Below are positions 1 to 9,363 of a stretch of DNA of 64,000 nt, in pieces. The DNA is from Acuticoccus mangrovi (GTDB taxonomy: Bacteria; Pseudomonadota; Alphaproteobacteria; Rhizobiales; Amorphaceae), in assembly GCF_016411865.1 (NCBI RefSeq), contig NZ_JAEKJA010000005.1, positions 186,001-250,000 of the forward strand. The letters are read 5' to 3'. The notes under the pieces are model-generated. The model was not told where the DNA came from, ran no database searches, and saw nothing but the letters and a program-made list of their open reading frames with translations. Position numbers and translations under genes: made by a program. The stretch's first letter is position 1. Each line of letters opens with the position of its first letter.

Positions 1-237
1 CGGGGCAGGCCGAGGCGAAGTGGGACCCCGATGGCGCGCATGCGTGGTTTGCGTGACATCAGAGGTTTAAATCTCCCTCGCTTTGGCATATCTCCACGCC
101 ATCGTGTGCGGTAGTTCAGCCGCCGGGCACCCCGCTCGGCGGCACGAACTGCTGTGCAGGGCTCGACAGCCGCCGCTCAATCGGTGAAGAGGGAGCGGCT
201 TCATTGCGAATTTCAAAGCATCCGGGACAACAAGACA
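1..237. other. leader upstream of tsf, no gene supported
   Basis: No complete gene is visible here. In alphaproteobacteria rpsB normally precedes tsf, so the very start could hold the end of that gene or a spacer, but no frame reads as a recognisable ribosomal protein tail. The last 40 bases before the tsf ATG are moderately AT-rich and probably carry the leader of tsf. Confidence 0.4.
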
Positions 238-1161
238 ATGACGATCACGGCGCAGCAGGTAAAGGCGCTCCGCGAGAAAACCGGCGTCGGCATGATGGAC
301 TGCAAGACGGCGCTGAACGAAACCGGTGGCGACATGGAAGCAGCCGTCGACTGGCTGCGTAAGAAGGGCCTGTCGAAGGCGGCCAAGAAGGCCGACCGCG
401 TGGCCGCCGAAGGCCTCGTCGGTGCCGCCGGCGACGGCACGTCCGCCGCTCTCGTGGAGATCAACTCCGAGACCGACTTCGTGGCGCGCAACGACAAGTT
501 CCAGGAACTCGTGTCGACCATCGCCGGCGAGGCTCTGTCGGCGGGCGGCGATCTCGACGCGCTGAAGGCGAAGCCCTTCCCCGGCACCAGCCGGACGGTG
601 GCCGAAGAGGTGACCGAGAGCGTCGCGACCATCGGCGAGAACATCACGTTGCGGCGCACCGCCTTCCTGTCGGTCGACGAGGGCGTGGTGGCGACCTACC
701 TCCACAACGCGGTGGCGCCCGGCCTCGGCAAGCTCGGCGTGCTCGTGGCGCTGCGCTCGTCCGGCGACAAGGACAAGCTCATGGAGCTCGGCCGCAAGAT
801 CGCGATGCACGTCGCCGCGGTGAACCCGATCTCGCTGTCGACCGAAGAGGTCCCGGCCGAGGCGGTGGAGCGCGAGCGCGCGGTCTACGCCGAGCAGGCG
901 CGCGCCTCCGGCAAGCCGGAGCAGATCATCGAGAAGATGGTCGAGGGCCGCATGCGCAAGTTCTACGAGGAGGTCGTGCTCGTGAAGCAGACCTTCGTCG
1001 TCAACCCCGACCACACCGTGGAGCAGGCGGTGAAGGAGGCCGAGGCGGACGTGGGTGCGCCCATCACGCTGGTCGCCTTCGTGCGCTTCATGCTCGGCGA
1101 GGGCATCGAGAAGGAAGAGTCCGACTTCGCTGCTGAAGTCGCTGCCGCCGCCGGCGTCTGA
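238..1161 (+). CDS. tsf: elongation factor Ts
   Basis: Nucleotide exchange factor that recycles EF-Tu.GDP to EF-Tu.GTP in the cytoplasm. The 307-residue product has the expected length. It opens with the N-terminal UBA-like segment [19 protein letters not shown] and carries the TDFVARND signature near residue 80, the loop that contacts EF-Tu. The frame stays open upstream to a GTG at 154, but family alignment places the start at the ATG at 238. pyrH follows after 5 bases, so the two are probably co-transcribed. This is a universally conserved gene and the identification is secure. Confidence 0.98.
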   Translation: MTITAQQVKALREKTGVGMMDCKTALNETGGDMEAAVDWLRKKGLSKAAKKADRVAAEGLVGAAGDGTSAALVEINSETDFVARNDKFQELVSTIAGEALSAGGDLDALKAKPFPGTSRTVAEEVTESVATIGENITLRRTAFLSVDEGVVATYLHNAVAPGLGKLGVLVALRSSGDKDKLMELGRKIAMHVAAVNPISLSTEEVPAEAVERERAVYAEQARASGKPEQIIEKMVEGRMRKFYEEVVLVKQTFVVNPDHTVEQAVKEAEADVGAPITLVAFVRFMLGEGIEKEESDFAAEVAAAAGV

Positions 1162-1166
1162 GCCTG

Positions 1167-1901
1167 ATGGCCTCGTCCAAATCCAAGCCGGCGTCCGAGT
1201 GGCGCCGGCTTCTCATCAAGGTCTCCGGCGAGGCGCTGATGGGCGACGGCGACTTCGGCATTTCCCAGCCGACGCTGCAGCGTGTCGCCTCGGAGATCGT
1301 CGAGGTCGTGCGGCTCGGGCGCGAGGTCGGCCTCGTCATCGGCGGCGGCAACTTCCTGCGGGGCGCCAACAACGCGCTCACCGCGGTGGACCGCGTCGCC
1401 GGCGATCAGATGGGCATGCTCGCCACCGTGATGAACGCGGTGGCGGTCGCCGCCCAGCTGCGCGCCCTCGGCACCGAGGCGGTGGTGCTCTCCGCCATCG
1501 ACGTGCCGGTGATCTGCGACCGCTTCACCCACCGCGGCGCGCTGAAGCACATGTCGGAAGGCCGCGTCGTGCTGTTTGCGGCGGGCACCGGCCATCCCTT
1601 CTTCACCACCGACACCGCCGCGGCGCTGCGGGCGGTGGAGATGGGTTGCGACGCGCTTCTCAAGGGCACCCAGGTTGACGGGGTCTACACGGCCGATCCC
1701 AACCGCGATCCCAACGCGAAGCGCTACGAGACACTCTCCCACCACGAGGCCCTGGCCAAGGATCTCGGGGTGATGGACGCGACTTCCATCGCGCTCGCCC
1801 GCGACAACGCCCTGCCGATCGTGGTGTTCTCCATCCAGTCGGTGGGAATGCTGCCCAAGGTGGCGCGCGGCGAGGGGCTCTGCACCATCGTGGCCGACTG
1901 A
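1167..1901 (+). CDS. pyrH: UMP kinase
   Basis: Phosphorylates UMP to UDP for pyrimidine nucleotide synthesis. The 244-residue protein belongs to the amino-acid-kinase fold rather than the eukaryotic UMP/CMP kinases. The phosphate-binding Lys18 lies in LLIKVSGEAL and the glycine-rich loop is VIGGGNFLRG at about residues 57-66. A DGVYTADPN motif follows in the nucleotide-binding half. It begins 5 bases after tsf and is followed by a 149-base gap to frr. The tsf-pyrH-frr order is the common bacterial one. Confidence 0.98.
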   Translation: MASSKSKPASEWRRLLIKVSGEALMGDGDFGISQPTLQRVASEIVEVVRLGREVGLVIGGGNFLRGANNALTAVDRVAGDQMGMLATVMNAVAVAAQLRALGTEAVVLSAIDVPVICDRFTHRGALKHMSEGRVVLFAAGTGHPFFTTDTAAALRAVEMGCDALLKGTQVDGVYTADPNRDPNAKRYETLSHHEALAKDLGVMDATSIALARDNALPIVVFSIQSVGMLPKVARGEGLCTIVAD

Positions 1902-2050
1902 ACGGGGCGAGGTGCCGTCGCCGCGGTGCGGCGATGGCCAACAGCCGGTGGGCACGCGGCGTGCAAACGTTGCCGAATGCCCCCGGTGCTTGATACGAAC
2001 GGCGGTCGCGCCCGCAGAGGGCCGTGACCAAGACGGGAAGGATGAACGAG

Positions 2051-2605
2051 ATGAGCGCGGTGGATCTTGACGACCTCAGACGGCGGATGGACGGTGCGCT
2101 GCAGGTCCTCAAGCACGAGCTTTCGGGGCTCAGGACCGGCCGCGCCAGCGCGTCGATGCTGGAGCCGATCACCGTCGAAGCCTACGGCGCCACGATGCCG
2201 CTGAACCAGGTGGCCACCGTGTCGGTGCCCGAGCCGCGCCTCATCTCGGTGCAGGTGTGGGACCGCTCGATGGCGCAGGCGGTGGAGAAGGCGATCCGCG
2301 AGTCGAGCCTCGGCCTCAACCCGGTGGTCGAAGGCCAGCTGATGCGCATCCCCATCCCCGAGCTCAACGCCGAGCGGCGCCAGGAGCTCGTGAAGGTGGC
2401 GCACAAGTACGCCGAGCAGGCGCGCATCGCCGTCCGTCACGTCCGTCGCGACGGGATGGAAGAGGTGAAGAAGGCGGAAAAGGACGGTCTCAGCCAGGAC
2501 GAGATGCGCAACCTCTCCGACCGGATCCAGAAGCTGACCGACGAGAAGGTCGCCGAGATCGACGCCATCGTCGACCACAAAGAGCAAGAAATCTCGCAGA
2601 TCTGA
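2051..2605 (+). CDS. frr: ribosome recycling factor
   Basis: Works with EF-G to split post-termination ribosomes. The product from the ATG at 2051 is 184 residues, the usual length, and contains the family motif LRTGRAS near residue 28 plus the charged three-helix-bundle C-terminus ending in a run with [12 protein letters not shown]. In-frame alternatives lie upstream (ATG at 2042, GTG at 2024). I chose 2051 because a GGGAAGG box at 2035-2041 is correctly spaced from it, and because relatives begin at the equivalent residue. Confidence 0.96.
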   Translation: MSAVDLDDLRRRMDGALQVLKHELSGLRTGRASASMLEPITVEAYGATMPLNQVATVSVPEPRLISVQVWDRSMAQAVEKAIRESSLGLNPVVEGQLMRIPIPELNAERRQELVKVAHKYAEQARIAVRHVRRDGMEEVKKAEKDGLSQDEMRNLSDRIQKLTDEKVAEIDAIVDHKEQEISQI

Positions 2606-2607
2606 CA

Positions 2608-3387
2608 GTGAGCCAGGACGCCCTCCCATCCGGGCCGCCCGTGGCCCTGGGTTCGGCCGGCGGATCCGGAGGGCTGCCGCGTCACGTCGCGATCATCATG
2701 GACGGCAACGGCCGATGGGCGGCGCGGCGGGGGCTGCCCCGCACCCTCGGCCATCGCAAAGGGGTGGAGGCGGTGCGCCGCATCGTCCGCCACGCCGGCA
2801 ACCGCGGCGTCGAGGTGCTGACCCTCTTCGCCTTCTCGCGCGAGAACTGGAGCCGGCCCGCCCGCGAGATCGCTGAGCTTCTCTCCCTGCTGCGCTTCTT
2901 CATCCGCAACGATCTCGCCGAGCTCGCCGGCAACGGCGTCGCCGTCAACGTGATCGGCTCACGCGACGATCTGTCCGACGATCTCCTCGACCTGATCGCG
3001 GAGGCCGAGGCGCGGACCGCCGGCAACGACCGCATGCAGCTTCTCCTCGCCTTCAATTATGGCGGGCGGGACGAGATCGTGCGGGCGGCTCGCCGGATCG
3101 CCGAGGCCGCGGCACGGGGCGATCTCGATCCCGCGGCGCTTGACGAGAGCGCGTTTTCATCCTTCCTCGATACGGCAAATTTTCCTGATCCGGATCTCGT
3201 GATCCGCACCAGCGGCGAGCTGCGCGTGTCGAACTTTCTCCTCTGGCAGTCGGCCTATGCCGAGTATGCCTTCCCGAGCGTGCTCTGGCCCGACTTCGAC
3301 GAAGCCCTCTTCGACGAAGCCTTGGCGGACTTTGCCAACCGCGACCGGCGCTTCGGGGCGGTCCCGGTGTCGATCGCCCGGCCGTGA
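2608..3387 (+). CDS. uppS: undecaprenyl diphosphate synthase (isoprenyl transferase)
   Basis: Condenses isopentenyl diphosphate onto farnesyl diphosphate to make the C55 carrier lipid for peptidoglycan and polysaccharide synthesis. The 259-residue product has the cis-prenyltransferase signature HVAIIMDGNGRWA with the Mg-binding Asp at residue 32, and the C-terminal RTSGELRVSNFLLWQ motif. The GTG start at 2608 lies two bases past the frr stop; the open frame extends further upstream but overlaps frr. Its last four bases overlap the GTG of cdsA, so the two are translationally coupled. Confidence 0.96.
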   Translation: MSQDALPSGPPVALGSAGGSGGLPRHVAIIMDGNGRWAARRGLPRTLGHRKGVEAVRRIVRHAGNRGVEVLTLFAFSRENWSRPAREIAELLSLLRFFIRNDLAELAGNGVAVNVIGSRDDLSDDLLDLIAEAEARTAGNDRMQLLLAFNYGGRDEIVRAARRIAEAAARGDLDPAALDESAFSSFLDTANFPDPDLVIRTSGELRVSNFLLWQSAYAEYAFPSVLWPDFDEALFDEALADFANRDRRFGAVPVSIARP

Positions 3388-4322
3388 GCGAGCGGCGCTG
3401 GTCCGGCCGGGTACGGCTGCGCGAGCGGCTCGCGCGGCGCCCGCCCACCCGCATCCGCGAGAGGGTTCGGGCGCTGCGGCGGCGCTTCGTGTTCCACCGC
3501 GAGCTGCGGCTGCGGATGATCTCGGCCGCGGTGCTGGTGCCGGCGGTGCTCGTCCTCACCTGGTACGACGAGGCCTCTTTCGCCGGCGTCGTCCTGCTCA
3601 TCGGTGTGCTTGTCTATCACGAGTGGATCCGGATGATCGGCGGTGGCCACCTCTTGCTATTGCGCTGGATCGGCTGGCTCGGCCTCGCCGCGGTGGCGGT
3701 GCTCGCTTTTACCCGGCCGGTCGAGACCGCGCTCGCGGCGCTGCTCGTCACGGTGGCGGTGTCGGCGCTGGTCGCCTCGCGGCATCGCTTCGACATCGCC
3801 GTGCGCTGGGTGGTCGCGGGGCTTCTTTATTCCGGCGCGGCGATGATCGCCCTCATCGAGCTGCGCAAGGGGGCGGACGGGTTCGGCGCCGTCGTCTTCG
3901 TGTTTCTGATCGCCTGGGCCACCGACACCGCCGCCTTCTTCGTGGGCCGCCAGATCGGCGGGCCGCGCCTGTGGCGCCGCATCTCGCCGTCGAAGACCTG
4001 GTCGGGCGCCGTCGGCGGGCTGCTCGCCGGCACCGTGTTCGGGGCGCTGGTGGCGTCCTGGCTCGGCGCCAACATCGGCGTCGCGACGATCCTCGCGGCC
4101 GCCGTCGTGGCGGTGTCGGCGCAGGCGGGCGACCTCCTGGAATCGGCGGCGAAGCGGCGCTTCGCGGTGAAGGACGCCGGCAGCCTCATCCCCGGCCATG
4201 GCGGGGTGATGGACCGGGTGGACGGGCTCGTGACGGCGAGCCTCGTGACCGCGCTCCTCGGCGCGGTGGCGGCGGCAGAGACACCGGCATCCGGTCTCCT
4301 GTCGCTGATGGGGCGGCTGTGA
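3384..4322 (+). CDS. cdsA: phosphatidate cytidylyltransferase (CDP-diacylglycerol synthase)
   Basis: Makes CDP-diacylglycerol from phosphatidate and CTP at the inner membrane, the branch point for phospholipids. The 312-residue protein is polytopic, with hydrophobic segments from about residue 48 onward behind a basic N-terminal tail. Near the C-terminus it carries the complete family signature, S-x-x-K-R-x4-K-D followed by LIPGHGGVMDRVDG. The GTG start overlaps the uppS stop by four bases, and the dxr GTG overlaps its own stop in the same way. Confidence 0.96.
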   Translation: MSERRWSGRVRLRERLARRPPTRIRERVRALRRRFVFHRELRLRMISAAVLVPAVLVLTWYDEASFAGVVLLIGVLVYHEWIRMIGGGHLLLLRWIGWLGLAAVAVLAFTRPVETALAALLVTVAVSALVASRHRFDIAVRWVVAGLLYSGAAMIALIELRKGADGFGAVVFVFLIAWATDTAAFFVGRQIGGPRLWRRISPSKTWSGAVGGLLAGTVFGALVASWLGANIGVATILAAAVVAVSAQAGDLLESAAKRRFAVKDAGSLIPGHGGVMDRVDGLVTASLVTALLGAVAAAETPASGLLSLMGRL

Positions 4323-5491
4323 GCGGGGCGGGCAAGCGCGTCGTTCTCCTCGGGGCCACCGGCTCGGTGGGCACTTCGGCGCTGGCGGCCATCGAGGCGG
4401 GGGGCTTCTCCCTCGTCGGCGTCGCCGCCAACCGCGACGTCGCGGCCCTCGCCGCCATCGCCGAGAAGCATCGCCCGGAGCTGACCGTGGTGGCCGACGA
4501 GCGGGCGGCGGCCGGCCTTTCCGACCGCCTCGCACCGCTCGGCCTCGCCTCGGCGGCCGGCGGCGCGGCGCTCGCCGACCTCGCCGCCATGGAGGCCGAC
4601 GCCGTGGTGCTGGCGGTGCCGGGATTTGCCGCGCTGCGCCCCGCGCTCGCGGCGGTTGGCGCCGGGCGGGTGGTGTGCCTTGCCAACAAGGAGTGCCTCG
4701 TCGCCGCCGGCGAACTGGTGCGCACGCGGGCGCGGGCCGCGGGGGCGACGATCCTCCCCATCGATTCAGAACACAACGCCATCTTCCAGGTGTTTCGCGA
4801 CGATGCGCTCGACGCCATCGAGCGCATCGTCTTGACGGCCTCCGGCGGCCCCTTCCGCACCGCCTCGCGCGAGGCGATGGCCGCCGCCCGGCCGAGCGAC
4901 GCGCTGCGCCATCCCAACTGGTCGATGGGCGCCAAGATCTCGATCGATTCGGCGACCATGATGAACAAGGGCCTCGAGGTGATCGAGGCTCACCACCTCT
5001 TCCCCGTCGGGCCGGAGCGGATCGGGGTGGTGGTGCATCCCCAGTCGATCGTGCACGGCATGGTGCACTATCGCGACGGCTCCTGCCTCGCCCATCTGTC
5101 CAACCCCACGATGGTGACGCCCATCGCCCACGCCCTCCATTATCCGGGGCGGGGCAGCGCGCCCGTCGCTCCGCTCGACCTCGTCGCCATCGGCAGCTGC
5201 ACCTTCGAGGCGCCCGACGAGATCCGCTTCCCGGCGCTGCGTCTCGCCCGCGAGGCGCTTGCGCAAGGCGGGGTCGCCACCAATGTGCTCAATGCGGCCA
5301 ACGAGGTGGCCGTCGCGGCGTTTCTCGAGGAGCGGATCGGCTTTCTCGACATCGCCCGCGTGGTGGAGGAGACTCTGGAGGCGAGCGTGGGGCGAGGGCT
5401 TGCGGTCAGTACTCTCGACGAGGTCGAGGCGACCGATGCGGAGGCGCGACGCCTCGCCAGCTTGTCACTGGCCGCCGCGGCGCCGACCTGA
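4319..5491 (+). CDS. dxr: 1-deoxy-D-xylulose 5-phosphate reductoisomerase
   Basis: Second enzyme of the MEP isoprenoid pathway; converts DXP to 2-C-methyl-D-erythritol 4-phosphate with NADPH. The product is 390 residues. The Rossmann motif GATGSVG lies at 12-18, the metal site is in PIDSEHNAIFQ, and the substrate loop is MGAKISIDSATMMNKGLE. The GTG at 4319 overlaps the cdsA stop by four bases; an open frame runs much further upstream but only as antiphase coding inside cdsA. Its product feeds the prenyl diphosphates used by uppS nearby. Confidence 0.97.
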   Translation: MSGAGKRVVLLGATGSVGTSALAAIEAGGFSLVGVAANRDVAALAAIAEKHRPELTVVADERAAAGLSDRLAPLGLASAAGGAALADLAAMEADAVVLAVPGFAALRPALAAVGAGRVVCLANKECLVAAGELVRTRARAAGATILPIDSEHNAIFQVFRDDALDAIERIVLTASGGPFRTASREAMAAARPSDALRHPNWSMGAKISIDSATMMNKGLEVIEAHHLFPVGPERIGVVVHPQSIVHGMVHYRDGSCLAHLSNPTMVTPIAHALHYPGRGSAPVAPLDLVAIGSCTFEAPDEIRFPALRLAREALAQGGVATNVLNAANEVAVAAFLEERIGFLDIARVVEETLEASVGRGLAVSTLDEVEATDAEARRLASLSLAAAAPT

Positions 5492-5604
5492 GAAAGACAT
5501 AGAGACGGCGCGATCGTGGATCGTCGCCGTAGAGGCCAACGCACCGCTGCCCGTGCCGATCGAATCGGCGACGCTGGCGGAACGGTTGAAGGAAGACGAA
5601 CACG

Positions 5605-6738
5605 ATGGACTGGATCACATCCTTCGGTGCGAATGCGGCAAGCTACATCCTGCCGTTCCTCTTCGTGCTCGGCATCATCATCTTCGTGCATGAGATGGGG
5701 CACTTCCTCGTCGCCCGCTGGTGCGGTGTGGCGGTGGACGCCTTCTCGATCGGCTTCGGGCCCGAGCTTCTCGGCTGGGTCGACCGGCACGGCACGCGCT
5801 GGAAGCTCTCCGCCATCCCGCTCGGCGGCTACGTGAAGTTCGCCGGCGACGAGAACGCCGCGAGTGTCCCGGACCGCGCGGTGCTCGCCGCGATGAACGA
5901 GGAGGAGCGCCGCACCAGCTTCTTCCTGAAGCCGCTGTGGCAGCGTGCGGCGATCGTGGCGGCCGGACCCGTCGCCAACTTCATCCTCGCCATCGCCATC
6001 TTCTCGATCTTCTTCATGATCTCCGGGCGGCCGGTGGCCGACGCCGTGGTCTCGGCCGTGGAGCCCGACAGCCCCGCCGCGGCGGCCGGCTTCGAGCCCG
6101 GCGACGTGATCGTCGCCATCGACGGCGACAAGGTGCGCTCCTTTTCCACAGTGCAGCGGACCGTGGCGAGCGCCGCCGGGTCGCCACTCACCTTCACTGT
6201 GGAGCGGGGCGGCGAACGGCTCGAGCTCGTCGCCACACCGGAGCTGCGCGAGCTCACCGACCCGTTCGGCAATCCCTATTCGTCCGGCGTTCTGGGCGTC
6301 CGGCGCGAGGTGGGGGCCGAGGGCATCCCGCGCGAGCGGCTCGGGCCCATCGGCGCCATCGGCGCCGGCGCGGCCGAGACCTGGTACATCACCACCCGCA
6401 CGGTGGACGTGGTGACCGGCATCTTCAGCGGCACCCAGTCCGCCTCGCAGCTCGGCGGGCCGATCCGCGTCGCCCAGCTGTCGGGGGAGGTCGCCGGCCT
6501 CGGCATCGCCGCTCTCTTCAGCCTCGCGGCGATGCTGTCGGTCTCCATCGGCCTGATCAATCTCCTGCCGGTGCCGATGCTCGATGGCGGCCATCTCCTC
6601 TTCTATCTCATCGAAGGGGTGCGCGGCCGGCCGCTGTCGGAGCGGGCTCAGGACGTCGGCTTCCGCATCGGCCTCGCCCTGGTGCTGCTGCTTATGGGTT
6701 TCGCAACCTTTAACGACATTGTTCACCTCACGTCCTAG
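5605..6738 (+). CDS. rseP: site-2 protease RseP (RIP metalloprotease)
   Basis: Intramembrane zinc protease of the inner membrane that cleaves anti-sigma factors and remnant signal peptides. The 377-residue protein has the zinc site HEMGH at residues 29-33 in the first transmembrane segment. A central PDZ domain covers roughly residues 125-205, and the third zinc ligand lies in NLLPVPMLDGGHL close to the C-terminus. An ATG at 5605 follows a GGAAGGA-like box. The gene precedes bamA, the usual arrangement for envelope-stress and outer-membrane assembly functions. Confidence 0.96.
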   Translation: MDWITSFGANAASYILPFLFVLGIIIFVHEMGHFLVARWCGVAVDAFSIGFGPELLGWVDRHGTRWKLSAIPLGGYVKFAGDENAASVPDRAVLAAMNEEERRTSFFLKPLWQRAAIVAAGPVANFILAIAIFSIFFMISGRPVADAVVSAVEPDSPAAAAGFEPGDVIVAIDGDKVRSFSTVQRTVASAAGSPLTFTVERGGERLELVATPELRELTDPFGNPYSSGVLGVRREVGAEGIPRERLGPIGAIGAGAAETWYITTRTVDVVTGIFSGTQSASQLGGPIRVAQLSGEVAGLGIAALFSLAAMLSVSIGLINLLPVPMLDGGHLLFYLIEGVRGRPLSERAQDVGFRIGLALVLLLMGFATFNDIVHLTS

Positions 6739-6771
6739 GGAGCGTTGCTCTGGCGCAACGGTCCCTTAGCA

Positions 6772-6803
6772 AACAAGGCTCTCCGAGGGCTCTACGCCTT
6801 GTT
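6772..6803. repeat. inverted repeat between rseP and bamA
   Basis: The 8-base arms AACAAGGC (6772-6779) and GCCTTGTT (6796-6803) are perfect inverted repeats around a 16-base loop in the 166-base gap between rseP and bamA. There is no T-run, so it is more likely a leader hairpin than a terminator. A second small stem, CGTTGC/GCAACG, lies just before it at about 6744-6761. Confidence 0.4.
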
Positions 6804-6904
6804 CTGACAGCCTGGTGCGAGCATAGCTTGGTCGGGTCGCCAAGTTACCGGCGGCTCCGTTGAAGCGAGGCACCGTCCCGTCCATGTTCCTTCGTCCGGG
6901 CCCC

Positions 6905-9226
6905 ATGATGCGAAATCTCCTCCGCGCGTTGGCGCTGGTTGCCATAGTCGGCACCTGCGTCGTCACCGTCGCCGCTCCGGCGCTTGCCGCCGTCGTCAGT
7001 CGGATCGTCGTGGAGGGCAACAGCCGCGTCGACGATGCGACGGTCGAAGCCTACCTCACCATACGCCCCGGCGAGTCCTTCGGACCCAGGCAGATCGACG
7101 AGAGCATCGACACGCTCTTCGCGACCGGCCTGTTCCAGGACGTGACGATCAATCAGCAAGGCGGCTCGCTGGTGGTGCGGGTGGTCGAGAACCCAGTCAT
7201 CAGCCGGGTGTCGTTCGAGGGAAACCGCCGCGTTTCGGACGAGATCTTGGAGGGGACCGTGCAGAGCCGGTCCCGTTCGATGTTCTCGCGCACCCAGGTG
7301 CAGGCCGACGTGCAGCGCATTCTCGAGGTCTACCGCCGCCGCGGCAGCTACCTCGCGACCGTCGAGCCGCAGACCATCAACCGGGGCGAGAACCGCGTCG
7401 ACCTGATCTTCAACATCAACGAGGGCGACAAGACGAAGGTCGCCCGCATCACCTTCATCGGCAACGGCTCCTTCTCCGATGCGCGCCTGCGCGACGTGAT
7501 CCAGACCAAGGAGAGCGGCTGGCTCGGCTGGCTGCGCTCGTCGGACACCTACGATCCGGAGCGCCTGCAGGCCGATCAGGATCTGCTGCGGCGGTTCTAT
7601 TTCAATCGCGGCTTCGCCGATTTCCGCATCCTGTCGGCGACGGCCGACTATGACCGCGAGCGGAACGCCTTCTTCATCACCTTCACCCTCGACGAGGGCG
7701 AGCAGTACAAGTTCGGCTCCGTGCGGGTCGACACGACGCTCGCCGACCTCGATCCGGAGCAGCTCGAGCGCAAGGTCGACAGCCGCCCCGGCCGCCGCTA
7801 CTCGGCCGAGCAGATCGAGAAGTCGATGGAAGACCTGACGCTTGCCGCCAACCGCCAGGGCTACCCCTTCGCCTCGGTGGTGCCGACGGGTGAGCGCAAC
7901 TTCGAGGAAGGCACCATCGACGTCGTCTACCGCGTCGACCAGGGCCAGCAGGCTTACATCGAGCGCATCGACATCGTGGGCAACACGACGACACGCGACT
8001 ACGTGATCCGCCGCGAGTTCGACGTGTCGGAGGGCGACGCCTACAACCGCGTCCTCCTCGACCGCGCCGAGCGCCGGCTGCGCGCCCTCGGCTTCTTCGA
8101 GAACGTGCGCATCACCACCTCGCAGGGCTCCGAGCCCGACCGCGTGATCGTCACCGTGACGGTGCAGGAGAAGGCGACGGGTAAGGTCTCCTTCGGTATC
8201 GGCTACTCGACCTCCGACGGCGTCGTCGGCGACCTCTCGGTCGAGGAGGCCAACTTCCTCGGTCGCGGCCAGTACGTGAAGGCGTCGATCGGCGGTGGCG
8301 CGAACACCCAGGAGGCGGAGTTCTCGTTCACCGAGCCCTACCTCTTCGGCCGTCGCATCTCCGCGGGCTTCGACCTCTACACCCGCATCAGCGAGGAGCA
8401 CGACACCCAGGCCTACGACATGAACGAGACCGGTGGCGGGCTGCGCTTCGGTCTGCCGATCACGGAAGAGACGTCGGTGCAGGTCTTCTACAACCTGTTC
8501 AACCGCGACGTGAGCGTGGACGAGAGCGACTGCGCCGCCGGCAATCTGTCGCTCGCCGTCTGCGACTCCGCGGGAGGCCGGATCACCTCGCTGATCGGCG
8601 TGTCGCTGGTCTACAACACCCTCGACGACCAGTATAATCCGTCCGAAGGCATCTACGCCAAGGCGACCACGGAGTTCGCCGGCCTCGGTGGCGACACCTA
8701 CTTCTGGCGCAACACCGCCAAGGCCCGCTACTATCACGAGGTCGTCCCGGCCTTCGGTGTGGTCGGCCTCCTCGGCATCGAGGGCGGTGCGATGCAGGCG
8801 CTCAACGACGACCTGCGCATCCAGGACCAGTTCTTCGTGGGTGGCAGCAAGCTGCGCGGCTTCGACTCCTCCGGTATCGGTCCGCGCGACCGGGCGACCG
8901 GCGAAGCCCTCGGCGGCCGCTACTACTTCACGGCCACCGCCGAGGCGACGTTCCCGATCCCCTTCCTGCCGCCCGAGGCGGGCCTGTCGGGTGCCGTCTT
9001 CGCCGACGCCGGCTCGCTGTGGGGCGTCGATCCCGACATCATGTCGCGCAACGGCGGCTCGAACTCGGTGGTGTCGAACGACTTCCACCTGCGTGCCTCC
9101 GGTGGTCTCGGTGTGCTGTGGCGCTCGCCCTTCGGCCCGATCCGCGCCGACTTCGCCGTGCCCTTCATCAAGGAGGACGTCGACGAGACCCAGGTGTTCC
9201 GTCTCTCCGGCGGCACCCAGTTCTGA
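6905..9226 (+). CDS. bamA: outer membrane protein assembly factor BamA
   Basis: Omp85-family core of the BAM machine that folds beta-barrel proteins into the outer membrane. From the ATG at 6905 the product is 773 residues. It has a signal peptide ending near APALA (about residue 28), five POTRA repeats to about residue 405, and a 16-strand barrel ending in phenylalanine. The conserved loop-6 motif appears as KLRGFDSSG. In-frame starts lie upstream (TTG at 6860, ATG at 6884), but 6905 or 6908 gives a clean signal peptide. It is followed by a strong hairpin terminator. Confidence 0.96.
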   Translation: MMRNLLRALALVAIVGTCVVTVAAPALAAVVSRIVVEGNSRVDDATVEAYLTIRPGESFGPRQIDESIDTLFATGLFQDVTINQQGGSLVVRVVENPVISRVSFEGNRRVSDEILEGTVQSRSRSMFSRTQVQADVQRILEVYRRRGSYLATVEPQTINRGENRVDLIFNINEGDKTKVARITFIGNGSFSDARLRDVIQTKESGWLGWLRSSDTYDPERLQADQDLLRRFYFNRGFADFRILSATADYDRERNAFFITFTLDEGEQYKFGSVRVDTTLADLDPEQLERKVDSRPGRRYSAEQIEKSMEDLTLAANRQGYPFASVVPTGERNFEEGTIDVVYRVDQGQQAYIERIDIVGNTTTRDYVIRREFDVSEGDAYNRVLLDRAERRLRALGFFENVRITTSQGSEPDRVIVTVTVQEKATGKVSFGIGYSTSDGVVGDLSVEEANFLGRGQYVKASIGGGANTQEAEFSFTEPYLFGRRISAGFDLYTRISEEHDTQAYDMNETGGGLRFGLPITEETSVQVFYNLFNRDVSVDESDCAAGNLSLAVCDSAGGRITSLIGVSLVYNTLDDQYNPSEGIYAKATTEFAGLGGDTYFWRNTAKARYYHEVVPAFGVVGLLGIEGGAMQALNDDLRIQDQFFVGGSKLRGFDSSGIGPRDRATGEALGGRYYFTATAEATFPIPFLPPEAGLSGAVFADAGSLWGVDPDIMSRNGGSNSVVSNDFHLRASGGLGVLWRSPFGPIRADFAVPFIKEDVDETQVFRLSGGTQF

Positions 9227-9251
9227 TCGCACCCACCGCGACGAACCAGTT

Positions 9252-9276
9252 GAACGCCGCCCCTCGGGCGGCGTTC
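9252..9276 (+). terminator. Rho-independent terminator after bamA
   Basis: A perfect 11-bp stem, GAACGCCGCCC at 9252-9262 and GGGCGGCGTTC at 9266-9276, closes a 3-base CTC loop and is followed by TCATTT. It lies 25 bases after the bamA stop and separates bamA from the lipid A genes, which may therefore have their own promoter in 9277-9363. Confidence 0.75.
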
Positions 9277-9363
9277 TCATTTGACAGCGTCGCCGCGACG
9301 GACCACTGAGGGGCCGCCGGGGCGCTCCCGGCCCGCATCCACCTCGGAGCCTGCACGATCGCG

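Noticed and set aside
3-56. Open frame running in from the left edge and ending at TGA 54-56, possible rpsB tail
   Set aside because: Only 17 codons are visible and they do not resemble a ribosomal protein S2 C-terminus that I can recognise; the other frames are equally uninformative.
6845-9280. 811-codon minus-strand frame opposite bamA
   Set aside because: bamA is certain on the plus strand; the antisense frame has a shadow composition and no start signal.
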